In this document: positions 22,210 through 33,422 of the stretch, one piece after another | Numbering within the stretch: position 1 is the stretch's first letter | How the letters are laid out: each line of letters begins with the position of its first letter | The notes under the pieces: model-generated | Databases searched by the model: none | What the model saw: only the letters and a program-made list of their open reading frames with translations | Told to the model about the DNA's origin: nothing | Program-made: the position numbers and the translations under genes | Assembly: GCA_019279435.1 (NCBI GenBank) | Contig: JAAALK010000288.1 | Coordinates: 69,744,757-69,808,756 of the forward strand | DNA: 64,000 nt | From: Zizania palustris | Lineage: Eukaryota; Streptophyta; Magnoliopsida; Poales; Poaceae | Direction: 5' to 3'

Positions 22210-25200
22210 CTAGAAAGGATACACAACACCCAAATCCCCTCGTAAACGCTCAAAAGTAGACTGATCTAGGGGTTTGGTGAAAATGTCAGCCAACTGATGA
22301 TGGGTATCAACATGAATAAGGTCAATGACACCTTTCTCATATTGATCCCGCAAAAAGTGAAAGCGCACATCAATGTGTTTGGTTTTTGAATGGAGACATG
22401 GGTTTTTCCCTACACTAATTGCACTGGTGCTGTCGCAAAACAAAGGAACTCTGGTAGGAAAGAACAACCCAAAATCTCGTAGAGTGGAAATCATCCAAAC
22501 CAACTGTGAGCAGCAGCTGGCAGTAGCTACATACTCAGCCTCAGTGGTCGAAAGAGCAACTCCAGATTGCTTTCGAGAAGACCAAGACACAAGAGAAGAA
22601 CCAAGAACTGGCAAGTACCGGAAGTTGACTTGCGATCCAACCGGCACCCACCAAAGTCGGCGTCCGAAAAGCCAGATAACTCAAGAGATGATGATGCTGA
22701 ATAATAAAGACCAAGATCGGGCGCATAAGTAAGATACCTGAAGATGCGCTTGACAGCCTGCTGATGAGACGCGCGAGGTGAAGACTGGAAGCGCGCGCAC
22801 AGCCCTACGGCAAACTGAATGTCTGGCCTCGTCGCCGTCAAGTATAGCAGCGAACCGATCATCCCTCGAAATTCCCTCTCGTTGACCTTGACCGCCGCTC
22901 TCATCCTTGTCCAATCCTCCAGACGTGCCCATTGGGGTCATCTGCGGCTTCAACTCCCCACCAAAGTCAAATTTCTTAAGCATGTCACGAGTGTACTTAC
23001 CTTGGTGGATGAAGGTGTCGTCCTTGGTCTGCTTGATCTGGAGCCCTAAGAAGTACTTGAGCTCACCCATGAGGCTCATCTCAAACTCACTGTGCATCTG
23101 CTCAGAAAACTTGGACACAAGATCATTAGTTGTACCGCGAAAAATAATATCATCCACGTATATTTGAGCGACTAAAAAATCTGAAGCATCTCTGAGCAAG
23201 AAGAGAGTCTTATCCACAGAACCCATCACAAAGCCCTTCCCCAACAAAAACTGCTTCAACCGGTCATACCAAGCTCTAGGGGCTTGCTTCAACCCGTATA
23301 AAGCTTTTTGCAATTTAAAAACATGTCGAGGAAACTTGGGGTTCTCAAACTGGGGGGCTGGCTAACATAAACCTCCTCCTCTATGTACCCGTTCAGAAAA
23401 GCACTCTTAACGTCCATTTGAAAAAGCTTAAAACCTTCGAAGCGGCAAAAGCTAAGAGAATGCGAATGGACTCAAGACGGGCAACAGGGGCAAAGGTTTC
23501 TTCAAAATCAATACCCTCCTTCTGGCAAAAACCCTGGGCAACTAGTCGAGCTTTGTTGCGCACCACAACCCCATCTTCACCTTGCTTGTTCTTGAACACC
23601 CACTTGGTGCCTATGGGGTTGCATCCGGGTGGCAGCTCAACCAGTGTCCAAACCTGATTGCGGACAATATTCTCAAGTTCTTCTTGCAAGGCATTAATCC
23701 AATTGGAATCAGAAAGAGCATGAGAAATATCTCTGGGCTCAAAAGATGCAACAAACGCAGATTCAGCAAACACAGCAAGTGAGTCAATAGAAGAACGCAA
23801 AGTCCTCGCAGACAAATCACCGATGATGAGCTCCGAGGGGTGATAACGCTGAACTGCTCGGGATCCCTGGTGATCTGAAGTCACCTCACCGGAGTCAGCA
23901 GCTGGCACCTCTGGACTCGACTGAGGGGGCTCGATCGAAGTGGAAGAAGTGATCAGAGGTTCGCCCTCGTCCTCAGTCGAAGTCTCAGAAGGTGTGGGCT
24001 CTGCAGGAGGTGCAGAAGGCCCACCCTCATCAGCAGCTGGAGTATCCTCATCTTCCTCGAAGATGGACTCTCTGAGCTCACCATCGCCAGAAAGCTCAAA
24101 GAAGGAGTTAAAAAAGGCAAGGACTCATCAAAAGAAACCTCGCAAGTCTCGACAAGCTGCTGGGATTCGAGTTTCCAAACACGGAAACCTCGAGAATGCA
24201 ATGCATAACCAAGAAAAACTCCGTCCCAGCAACGAAACTCAAACTTGTCCAAATGCCGTCCCTTCTTGAGCACAAAGCACTTGCAGCCAAACGCTCGCAA
24301 GTGGCTTACCTTGGGATGTCTGCCAAACTGCAACTCGTATAAGGTCTTACCTAGGTAAGCTCTAAGAAAAATGCGGTTGGCCAGATAGCAAGCCGTGTTC
24401 ATGGCTTCAGCCCAAAAGCGCCTAGGAGTCCTGTGCTCATCGAGCATTGTCCTGGCCATATCGACTAGCGTGCGGTTCTTTCGTTCCACAACGCCGTTCT
24501 GTGGGGGAGTGTAAGGAGAAGAAAACTGATGGTCAAGACCCTGATCACTACATAAGCTGACGAACTGAGAGTTCTTGAACTCAGAGCCGTTGTCGGAGTG
24601 AATTGCTCGCATCCGACCATTGTTCTCATTCTTCAGCTTCAAAATCAGGTCATGAACAAATGAAAAGTTTCATCCTTAGACTCCAAGAAGAAAACCCACG
24701 AGAATCGAGAAAAATCGTCAACAATCATAAGTGCGTACCACTTCGCACCGACTGAGCGTACCCGAGCTGGACCGACAGTGTCCATGTGTAACAGCTCGCC
24801 TGGATACGAAGTCATCACCTGAGTCACAGGTGAGTGAGAAGCGGCAACCATTTTCCCGTGATGACAGGGATGGCAAACTAGATCTTTCTCCATTTTAAGC
24901 TTGGGCAATCCTCAGATGAGGTCCATAGAGCTTAACCTGACTAGCAGATCAAAACTCAAATGACCTAACCTCTTATGCCACTTCCAGAGCTCAGAAGAAG
25001 ATCCAGCAATCAAACAGCGAGAAGGGCCAAAAGAACTAGAGAAGTCAATTCGAAAAACTTTACCGAAAGGTAAGATCTGGCAAATCAAAGACCCTCTAGA
25101 ATCAAACACAGAAGAATTGCCCTTCTTAAAACGCACCTCCAAACCATCCTCAAGAAGTTGCAAACAGAGATCAAATTGAAGTTCAAGTTTCCAACCAAAG

Positions 25201-25395
25201 CAACGTTCTTCAAAGAAAAATGGTCTGAAATGCGAATTGAGCCAATGCCACTTACTTTCCCTTGACCACTGTTCCCAAAGGTGATGTACTCTTTGGAGCT
25301 CGGGGGAGTGAGACTGGAGAACCATCTGCGATGTCCCGTCATGTGGCGAGAACACCCTGAGTCCATGATCCAAACGTCCTCCAGTCCCTAATCCT
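22210..25395 (-). pseudogene. Element 2 pol (protease, integrase, RT, RNase H), broken
   Basis: Protease: WIMDSGCSRHMTGH near 25370-25330 (active D-S-G). Gag-pre-integrase and integrase follow, with the CHPCHHGKM knuckle (about 24875-24849), HMDTVGPARV (first Asp), HSDNGSEFKN (second Asp, about 24610-24580) and NGVVERKNRT (Glu). RT: KWVFKNKQGEDG, then the YVDDII catalytic motif (about 23162-23145). RNase H: SDADFGGCRLDRKSTSGTC, then KHIDVRFHF, ending ADIFTKPLDQ and stop at 22210. Breaks: a one-base loss near 25165, TGA in place of an Arg codon at 24912, frame changes near 24645, 23440, 23340, 22890 and 22570. The catalytic residues survive but the frame does not. Pol lies in the -1 frame relative to gag, as in element 3. 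Confidence 0.9.
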
Positions 25396-28138
25396 GCACA
25401 ATAATTGGCTGTAAGTGGGAGCAAATGGTTCGGCACCAGGTTTAGCAAAAGAGCTAAACCAGTGTCGAGCCATCTACTCAAAAGACGGAAAGCATAAATC
25501 ATCAGGAAAGTTTGGACCAAAACGCGACTCAAAGCGTGGTCCTCGGTTCTACCTAAAGCCTCGGCTACGAGGTCCAGGACCGTAGCCAAAACGGCTTGGA
25601 GCTTTGCCGAAACGAACACCACCATCTGGAGCACGGCCATGAAAGTCGTCTCCTCTACCACCACCTACACGACGCGGCCTGGCCTCCAGCCTCTCCCCGC
25701 GTCGAGGAACTCTCAGTCTACCACCCTGCTGGTAGAACTGCTCATGACCACCACGAGCTCTCTCAGCTCTCTCAACCCTCTTCCTCCTGAAGCAAAACTC
25801 TGCAAGATGCTTGTCTCTCTGACAATACTCACAATGGTAGGTGGGCTTCTTGAGATGTGGTTGAGGCTTAGGGTTCTTGAGCTTAGCGGTGATTGGTGTT
25901 GTCTTCTTGGGGTGAGAGGGTCCAGGAAGAGAGTCTAGAGAAGTGTGGAGGAGTTTGGGCTTTGGAACCCAGATGGGTTTCTTGGGTGGAGCTTTGGGTG
26001 GTTCATGGATCACTCCATCCTTGGGCTGACAAGCCTGGGAAGACTCAGTGGAATGGGTCTTGGGATATCTCTGCTCAGGAGTCATTTTACTCTACTCCAC
26101 TGCCCGACTAATGGCACTCTCAAAGTCAGCCTTGGTGTAGGTGTAACCTACCCCAAACCCATCCTGCCTCTTGAACTGTTGGATCATCATGCTGAGCTAT
26201 GGCTCTCTGGCACTGATCCAACTCATGATAGAACGGAGGTAAAAGTTCTCATTCTGAGAATCAGCTAGCTCCTCTCTCAAGGAAGCTAGTACCTCCACCT
26301 GAGACAAGCAGGTCTCACACTCGCTATCTACTTAGACAGACTTCTCGGCTTTTAGCTTAATTAACTCAAGTCTAAGAGACAGACAGTGGGTGGAACTGAC
26401 AGTGTCTCAAGCTCTAGCCTTGTCTGCGCAAGCTCAGCTCTCACTCTCTCCAAATCACCCAAATGCACATCGCCCTTGGCTTTCAGCTCAGCTAAGACAG
26501 CTAGATGAGATGGGCAATCAGCACAGGTGCGACGATAGTGGCTTGAGCATCTTTCAGCTCCAGCTGAGCGCTTTCAAGCTCAGTGGCCAAAGCGTCCCTC
26601 TCATCAACCCTTTCTTTGTACTTGGACTTCAGAGTCGACAAGTCACATAGAAGCACCTCACATTTCGAGCACTCACTGCTATCACCCAAGCAAGGGAAGA
26701 AGATAGACTCTCAATTCTACCGTTGGCCACGGCAAGCTCACTTTCTAACTCATCTATCCTCTTCTTGGCCCCCCTAAGCAGTTTTTTCCCGATATTTCAA
26801 CTCCTAACGATTGCTCTCAAGTAAATCAACAATTTCGCGTTCATAGGATGATACCTTGTTGTCGTCGTTGTCGGAGTCATCGGAGGAGCTCTTTTCTTCC
26901 TTATCTCCAAGAGCCATTGAGCAGAAGCTCTTGCGGGATCTTCGGCGCCGATGTGAGCGGCTCTTCGGTCTGTCCCCGAAGGCCATGAAGCAAAGGCCCG
27001 CTAGATCGTCCTTGTCCTTCCCCTTCCTGATGATGATCTCCTCATCGCTTGAGCTCGATGAAGAGGAAGAAGACGTGGACCGCTTGGAGTAGCTCTTCTC
27101 AATCTCAGCGAAGAAGGCCTTGTCGCGCTTCTTGTTCTCTCACCGGTAGTCCTTCAGGGCCTTTCTGAAGAATTTGGTCTTTGGCTTGCCCTTGTTGAAG
27201 GAGGAGCTGTTGTGCTTACCGGAGTCGTGGAAGCCACCACCGGTGCCCTTCTTGTGTCCATTGCGCTTGGGGCAGTCGGCGATGAAGTGTCGTGGATCAC
27301 CACACTCAAAGCACCCGGATTTTGTGCCGTGTCTCTTGAACATTCTTTTGTCATAAACACGACGCACCCGGTTGTTAAAAAGACACAAATCATCATCTCC
27401 CAACGACTCAAGCTGGTCCTCAGTGATAGACATCAAAGAGAACCCAACACAACTCACAGAAGAGGGATCAACAGAAGGTGTAGCAAGGGCCAGAGACTTT
27501 GATCCAGAGCCAGTGAGATTTGATCTCAACTGGGTATCAACCTCGGTGGCCTTCAGCTTGCTAAACAAATCAGAAATGGTCAAGGTATCATAAGAAGTGC
27601 TCTCAATGATAGAGGATACCTTGATCTCCCAGATCTTTGGGTCCAAGGTATGGAGAACCTTGAGCGCCTGTTCGTGATCTGAGACTAACTGAACACCCTC
27701 AGCCTTGTTGTCCCGAAGCTTGTTTATGATCGACTGAAAACGACCAAACAATGCTTCAACAGATTCAGCTGGCTTTTGTGTGAAGTTCTCATATTCACAC
27801 CGGTAGGTCTGATAGAGCTGAGCCTTGACCTGGGTTGTCCCCTCATGGTGTGCCTGGAGGGTAGCCCAGATCTCTCTCGCATTGGAGAGATGGCTCACAC
27901 ACTCAAATTCAGTGGGACCTAAACCACAAAACAAGATGTTCACAGCTTTGCTATTGTTCACATGCTGAGCGATGATACCAGGAGTACCACGCTCAGCAAC
28001 TGGCAATATGACAAACGTAGCGTGAACGCAAATGTCCCAGATGTCCGAGCTTTGGCTCATGAGATAGGCTCGCATGCGAGTCTTCTAATAATTATAGCCA
28101 TAAGCTTCTAAGGACGGGACCTTGCCAGGAGACGTCAT
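25396..28138 (-). pseudogene. Element 2 gag, broken
   Basis: A Gag of about 910 codons starting from an ATG at 28138 (MTSPGKVPSLEAYGYN). Compared with element 3 it has a TAG in place of a Trp codon about 18 codons after the start and a TGA for an Arg codon at 27140. It has one extra T in the T tract near 26785, a stop near 26330 and a frame change around 25550. Domains in order: N-terminal capsid-like domain, zinc knuckle CFECGDPRHFIADC (27320-27279), Ser-rich and Asp-rich segment (27100-26860), coiled coil (26830-26260), Pro/Lys-rich segment, and a second CCHC (YCQRDKHLAEFCF, about 25830-25790) followed by an Arg/Gly-rich tail. Family assignment is certain, function is lost. Confidence 0.88.
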
Positions 28139-28189
28139 GATCACTACTGGGGTTTAGAACCAGTTAAGGTATGGAAAAACCCTAACCAA

Positions 28190-28201
28190 GCTCTGATACC
28201 A
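28190..28201 (-). other. Primer binding site of element 2
   Basis: Minus strand TGGTATCAGAGC, two bases from the end of the 5' LTR at 28204; the initiator-Met tRNA primer site. Confidence 0.9.
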
Positions 28202-28203
28202 CT

Positions 28204-30000
28204 TGTAGGACCGAAAGTAGTGACCAGAGGGGGTGAATGGGCGCCTAAAAAATTCTTGCGAATCAATGGCCTGCTCCCAGCACCCAACGCACCTCAACAG
28301 ACTAACAGCGAAAAGTAAACAGATCAACTGAGCCTCAAAAGATCTAGCCTAAAAACAACCAGTGTCCTAATCAAAAAGACACCAACACAGTGCGAATAGG
28401 CAGATTAAAAAATTAATTAACTCACAGGCATTTACTCATATCAAAAAGCATGTAGATGGTAAACAAAGATGAACCAACAGGTATAACGATAGCACATAGA
28501 GATTAGAACAACTAACTCAAACTGTTCATTCAAACTTCTTAGTTGTACACCACCACAAGAAAACTGATAATAGAGAAACTAGCACTAATCAGCACACAGA
28601 ACAAGAGAATAGTACTTGCAGTGCAATATCAACTAGGAGCATTAATTTCCAGTGCATTAGAAGATTGAACAGAGGATTATACAACGAAGTAACTGTAAAT
28701 GCACGTGAAACGAGGCAAACAGGAATACCATGAATCGTTTTCCTCCTGGAAATCTGACCGAACGCCCTGTAGGCATGCAGTACTCCGGCTTGGTTTCTGC
28801 TTCCTCAAAATTCTGCCACCACGCGTCAATGCGCAGACCGCCCAACACTTGGCTTCAGAACTGCTGTAGCTCACTCGAACCCTCCGCCTGTTACTCGCAC
28901 ATGCGCCCGGTCTTCATGAGGTCCAAGTCTCCAAACCTGACGCAACTTCCTGCTGCTCGCAGCTGTTCGCGTGTTCTCTCGGTGGATGCCTGCCGTTGTT
29001 GCCCTGAGAAGCATGCTCCACAGACTGCTACAGGACTGCAGGGCTAGAAGCTAGTTGCCACTAGGGGCTAGCCGGCTGAGATGTCTGCAGCTGAAGCCGC
29101 AAGCAAGCAAGCTAGAATATAGGTGTAGGTACTAGTTTCCAGCGTAGACCAAAGCCAAAAGGAAGTAGTGCTTGTAGTAGAACATCGCAGTCACGAGAAT
29201 AAAAAACAGTGCACGGAGAAATAATACCAGTGGCCAGCAATTTGAAGAGACAGTGGAGAACAAAAACTGGTGGCGGCGATTTTCAAGCCCGAAGGAACAC
29301 CGGCGGCGGAAGACGAAGAACACAGTAAAAAATTGACCCCCAAATCTCTGGAATTAGTAAAGTGGTTTTTTAAAAGGTAACCCTAACCCTAGGATATTGG
29401 GGCCTATTTATAGGCAGCCCATTAAAATGGAAAAATGCAGAAATACCCCTAGGGTTTTTTACAGACTCTGAATAAAATGGAAAAGACTGAAATGCCCTTT
29501 GGATTTTTTACAGACTCACTGACAGACTGTGGGCCTAAAGGCAAAAACGTAAAAACCTAAATAAAGGTAACTTGTCCTGATGCGGAGCTTTCGTAGCAGC
29601 TACGGCTCTGCCTCAGAACGGTCAGATCCAAGATCAGCGGTCGTCAGTTTTGCGCCGAAACTGACAAAGCGTCCACCGTCTTCGCACCGGGTACCCGGAT
29701 TGGGCCGACCCGATTCCACAGCTCCCTCATCCCGGCAATCGCTCGCCCCCCGTGTACCTGAGTCAATCCCGGTCAACAGCCCAGTGGATCCTCTACTGCT
29801 CCTAGCCCATGTACCTGGATTGGGCCAGCCCGACTTCGCGGCCCCTCTGCCCGACAGTCGCTCGCTGCCCGTGTACCTGAGTCACACGCGGCCCAGACGC
29901 AGCAGGTCTTCTCTCTCTTTTCAGTCCTCTTTGACTACCGTTGACAATGACTCATCACATCTGGAGCCATGAGGCCCACGCTATTCAGCATGGCTCCTCA
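28204..30000 (-). repeat. 5' LTR of element 2
   Basis: 1797 bp, TGTAGGACCG at 28204 to GGCTCCTCA at 30000, close in length to the 3' LTR. The TATA box is at 29404-29413 (minus strand), flanked by the telomere-like words at 29378-29391 and by CCCCTAGGG at 29446-29454. The target duplication CAGGC is at 30001-30005. Confidence 0.94.
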
Positions 30001-30165
30001 CAGGCGACACGACTCCTGCCAACCGATGCGACGGCGCCCAGACGACGCGACTTTACGAAAGCGATGCGATTTTTCATCTACTATAAATATATATGTATAT
30101 TGTACTTAAAGAGAAATCAATAAAAAGATAATCTTTCACAATGTCCCATTTTTCTTCCTCTAATA
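30001..30165 (+). repeat. Copia B 5' LTR, right part
   Basis: Second part of the interrupted LTR; the first five bases are the element 2 duplication. It carries a TATA box (CTATAAATAT, 30081-30090), an AATAAA-like signal at 30117-30124 and ends CTCTAATA at 30165. It matches 50530-50697, although the 3' LTR has about 60 extra bases of GCAGC-rich sequence at 50463-50520. Confidence 0.88.
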
Positions 30166-31416
30166 CGTTATCACGCATGTAGACTCTGCCTGTCTTTTCC
30201 CACGAAAAGGTAAAAGCTGCAGTTTTTGTTTTTCCTTCACAGGGATGGCTTCTTCTTCAACCAGTTGGGTTGCTCTGGCCAGCCGCGCCACCGCCGCGCC
30301 GGCCAACCGCCCCACCACCGCGCCAGCCTAGCGCGCCCTCGCCGCCGCCCCGGCCTGGCGCACTGCGCCGCCACCCGGGCGCCTCTGCATCGCCCTAGCC
30401 TGCAGCTCTCGCGCTGCCTCGGCCAGGCACGCCCGCGTCGCGCTGGCCTGGCATGTTTCCACGGCTTTGGCCAGGCGCCTCCGCGCCATGCCGCACAGCC
30501 GCCCACCAGCTCCGCGCCTCTGCCCACGTGCCTCCGTGCCGCGCCGCCGCCCGCACACCACGTAGAAGCCCGCCGAGCCCCTCCAAGCCACGCCGGTCTG
30601 GTTTTCTCCACCCGCAACAATGGCTGCTCTCCGTGGTTGCTCCTCTTATGATTGGAACAGAGCCCTGCTGCCAGATATTCAAGTGCCACTGCTAACTCCA
30701 ATGGAGTCCCCCTGCCAGGCCTCTCACTAAATACACCGGTCACGGAGAACCAGAATGGAGTGTACTCCTACGCTCCTATGGAGGAATACATGGCCTTCCT
30801 CACAAGTGGTCCATTAGCACAAAATATCTATGAATAGATCTTCAAATGTTTAAATTTCTGCCAATGTTTGTGTTAAATACAATCAGTGTTGTACCTTCAT
30901 TGTAATAAGGCAGAAATTTTATACCTTTGTCATACTACTTGTCTAATATATATGCATGTTTTCTTTATATACATGTCTTTTAAGCATCATCTTCAAAAAA
31001 TGCTATATATTGATGACTATTACTCAAACAAATGTTGGATTAAAAACATGATATTAGAGTCTTGGATACGACTACAATGATAAATATCATCCGCCTTGAT
31101 TAGACGGTTCTCGTATCACAAGCAGCAAAATTATTTGCCTAATATTGAGAGGTCTATACCATTTGGTGATTACCTTCAACATTAAAATACCAACTTGTTT
31201 CTATAAAATAAAAATAAACTATATGTTGTTCATACATTAAATAATCCATCAGGAATATTGCACAACATATTAATGGTACATCATTACCTATATTTTAAAG
31301 TCATCTACATTATGTGTCATGCATAATAAGTTTTTATGATTCACATTTTTTTATTACAACATTTATATATACATTTACTCTCTTAGTAAATTAAAATATG
31401 TCCATACATGTAGGAC
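30166..31416 (+). other. Copia B leader with a GC-rich block
   Basis: Begins with CGTTATCACGCATG at 30166, where the primer site should lie. It is not the usual TGGTATCAGAGC; plants have copia lineages with a CGTTATCA-type motif at this place, so I infer that this is the primer site. 30262-30600 is very GC-rich (Ala/Pro/Arg in every frame), while the surrounding DNA is AT-rich. A stretch of 60 codons without an ATG start (30655-30837, ending MEEYMAFLTSGPLAQNIYE) follows, which I do not recognise. 30840-31416 is AT-rich non-coding. No confident gene. Confidence 0.55.
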
Positions 31417-32343
31417 ATGGCTGAAATTTCAAAGAAAGAATTCCCCGAACTCTCTTTAGATTGTAGCAATTATTTGACTTGGGCACAAGATGTTAAAATA
31501 AATTTAACATCCTGTCAATGTATTAATACCATTATGGATCCAGTACCAAATGCACCAGAGATCCCGGAATACAACAAATATGCCACACTTCATTTTCTAC
31601 GACATCACCTCCACTCAGATTTAAAATCTAAATATGTGATGGAGGAAGATCCTCTTGCTCTATGGAAATCACTTAAAGATCGATACGAGCAGCAGAAAAA
31701 TGTCATACTACCCGAGGCTCAACGTGAGTGGTCACTTATTTTCTTTCAACATTTTAAAACAGTAGGAGATTATAATTCCGTTGTACATAAAATCTTCTCT
31801 AAATTGAAATTTTGCGATCAACCTATTTCTAAGGAAGCAATGATCGAGAAAACTTTATGTACTTTCCATCCAACATTCTGGGTATTGCAACAGCAATATT
31901 GCCAACAGAAATATACAAAGTACTCTGAGTTAATATACACACTACTTTAGGCAGAAAAGCATGATGAACTTCTGATGAAAAATCATCAGAATCGCCCAAC
32001 AGGCGCTGCACCTCTTACCGAAGTACATTTTAATTCTCAGTGTACTAATTTTCATGGCAACAAACGGAATAAAAACTTCAAAGGAAAGTCAAAATTTCAG
32101 AATAAAAGGCACGGGTATAAGACAAACAAAGGGGAAAATCCATTTAAGGATAGTCCTATAGACAAATCTGAAATTTTTCAAAGGTGTGGATGTACGAACC
32201 ATCGTACAGATAAATGTAGGATCCCAAAGCATTTGGCAGAACTTTATCTAAAGTTTGGCAAGGATAAGCAAGTTCGTCGGAATAAATTTGAGACGCACTT
32301 CAATGAACAACAAGTCAACGACTTACCTGCGGGACCTTCTTAA
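31417..32343 (+). pseudogene. Copia B gag (UBN2-type), one stop
   Basis: Copia Gag starting at the ATG at 31417 (MAEISKKEFPELSLDCSNYL). It has the UBN2-type region with FLRHHLHSDLKSKY and LWKSLKDRYEQQKNVILPEA, typical of plant copia Gag. A TAG at 31948 interrupts the frame, and the same frame continues (EKHDELLMKNHQNRPTGAAP) to 32343. The basic, Lys/Asn-rich tail is followed by a CCHC knuckle at 32176-32220. In this copy the first Cys is Phe (FQRCGCTNHRTDKC), so the knuckle is probably dead. The 309-codon total is the usual length for this kind of Gag. Confidence 0.87.
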
Positions 32344-32660
32344 AGCGCCCATCAACCTGCGGGACCTTCTCAAAGCACCCATCAAAATGAAGTTCAAAAG
32401 AGGAGCAAGACACATCCAATATCGACAATGTGATAGTTGAATATCACACTGAAGATATATATGGGGATCTCAAATAAAATTTATACATATTTCATATGTA
32501 ATAGCCAATTAGAACTATAAATGTTATATAAATATATTGTAATATGTATTTGACATGATATCATGAACATCATATGTATATATATATATATATATATTAT
32601 ATCCTTTTATCTCTCACTTATATATAATTTTATTATTATTATTTACGGGATTTTATACAG
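32344..32660 (+). other. Copia B gag-protease gap with a TA microsatellite
   Basis: AT-rich, no gene supportable. A (TA)n tract lies at about 32577-32598. 32340-32390 holds a short direct repeat of the word CCTGCGGGACCTTCT. In an intact element this stretch would encode the linker between nucleocapsid and protease; here the frame is lost. Confidence 0.6.
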
Positions 32661-33258
32661 ATGGAAGATGAGGAAATTTGTTTAGTAGATAGTGGCTCTA
32701 CTAACACAATTCTACGTGAGCTTAAATATTTCCAAAATCTTCATAAGAAACATGGAAATATCATGACTATTGCTAGACGCAACGCATTAATTGTGGGCTC
32801 AGGACGAGCCTCGATTACACTCCCGATGGGTACGAAGTTAATAATTGAGGATGCACTCCTGTATCATGATTCAACTCGTACATTGCTCAGTTATAAAGAC
32901 ATCCGTCTTAATAGCTACCATATTGAAACTCAAACTAAAAATAATGTAGAAAACTTATTTCTCACTAAATCCAATGGATTAAATAAAGAGATACTTCAGA
33001 AATTTTCTTCATTTTCATCTGGATTATACTACACATACAAAACACCTATATCACTTGTTGCGTTTAAAATAATTTTTCAAAACCATGATAAATTCAAGAC
33101 TTGGCATAATCGCCTTGGTCACCCTGGAATAAGGATGGTGAGAAAAATTATTAGCAATTCTATAGGTCACAATATTAATCTTGCAAGATTCCCTGGGTCA
33201 TCAAACTTTACATGCACAGCATGTGCCATTGGAAAATTAATCTTAAGACCATCATATC
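32661..33258 (+). pseudogene. Copia B protease and integrase N-terminus
   Basis: Open frame from 32661 with the protease active site LVDSGSTNTILRE at about 32682-32720 (D-S-G present). It continues to the gag-pre-integrase zinc-binding module, with WHNRLGHPGIRMVRKII (His pair) and CTACAIGKL (Cys pair) at 33211-33237. The frame is cut at 33258 by the nested solo LTR; the stop that follows is contributed by its first bases (TGTAAC). The target duplication ATATC is 33254-33258. The protein continues at 47593. Confidence 0.9.
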
Positions 33259-33422
33259 TGTAACGCCCAGATTTAATAAATCCGGACCTTTATTGAAATT
33301 CCATAGAAAAGCAATAAAGCAAGATGTTCATCACACGACCGCGTACAATACGACAAGCATTCATGGTTCGTAGACCATATTAGTACAAAAGTGTTAGAAC
33401 AAAAGAGAAAACTAATAAAATA

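Larger units (their letters stand above)
19053..30000 (-). mobile_element. Sirevirus element 2, structurally complete
   Basis: A full 10.9-kb element on the minus strand with two LTRs, primer site, gag, pol and polypurine tract, flanked by a perfect target duplication CAGGC (19048-19052 and 30001-30005). It sits inside the 5' LTR of copia B. The LTRs differ by about 7 substitutions in the first 240 aligned positions by my count, mostly transitions, which points to an insertion about a million years old or somewhat less if a usual grass substitution rate is assumed. All open frames are broken by stops and frameshifts, so it is complete in structure but not able to make its own proteins. Confidence 0.95.

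Noticed and set aside
30237..30743. 168-codon minus-strand frame in the copia B leader
   Set aside because: Arg/Ala/Gly-rich frame produced by the GC block; no domain; opposite to the element's direction.
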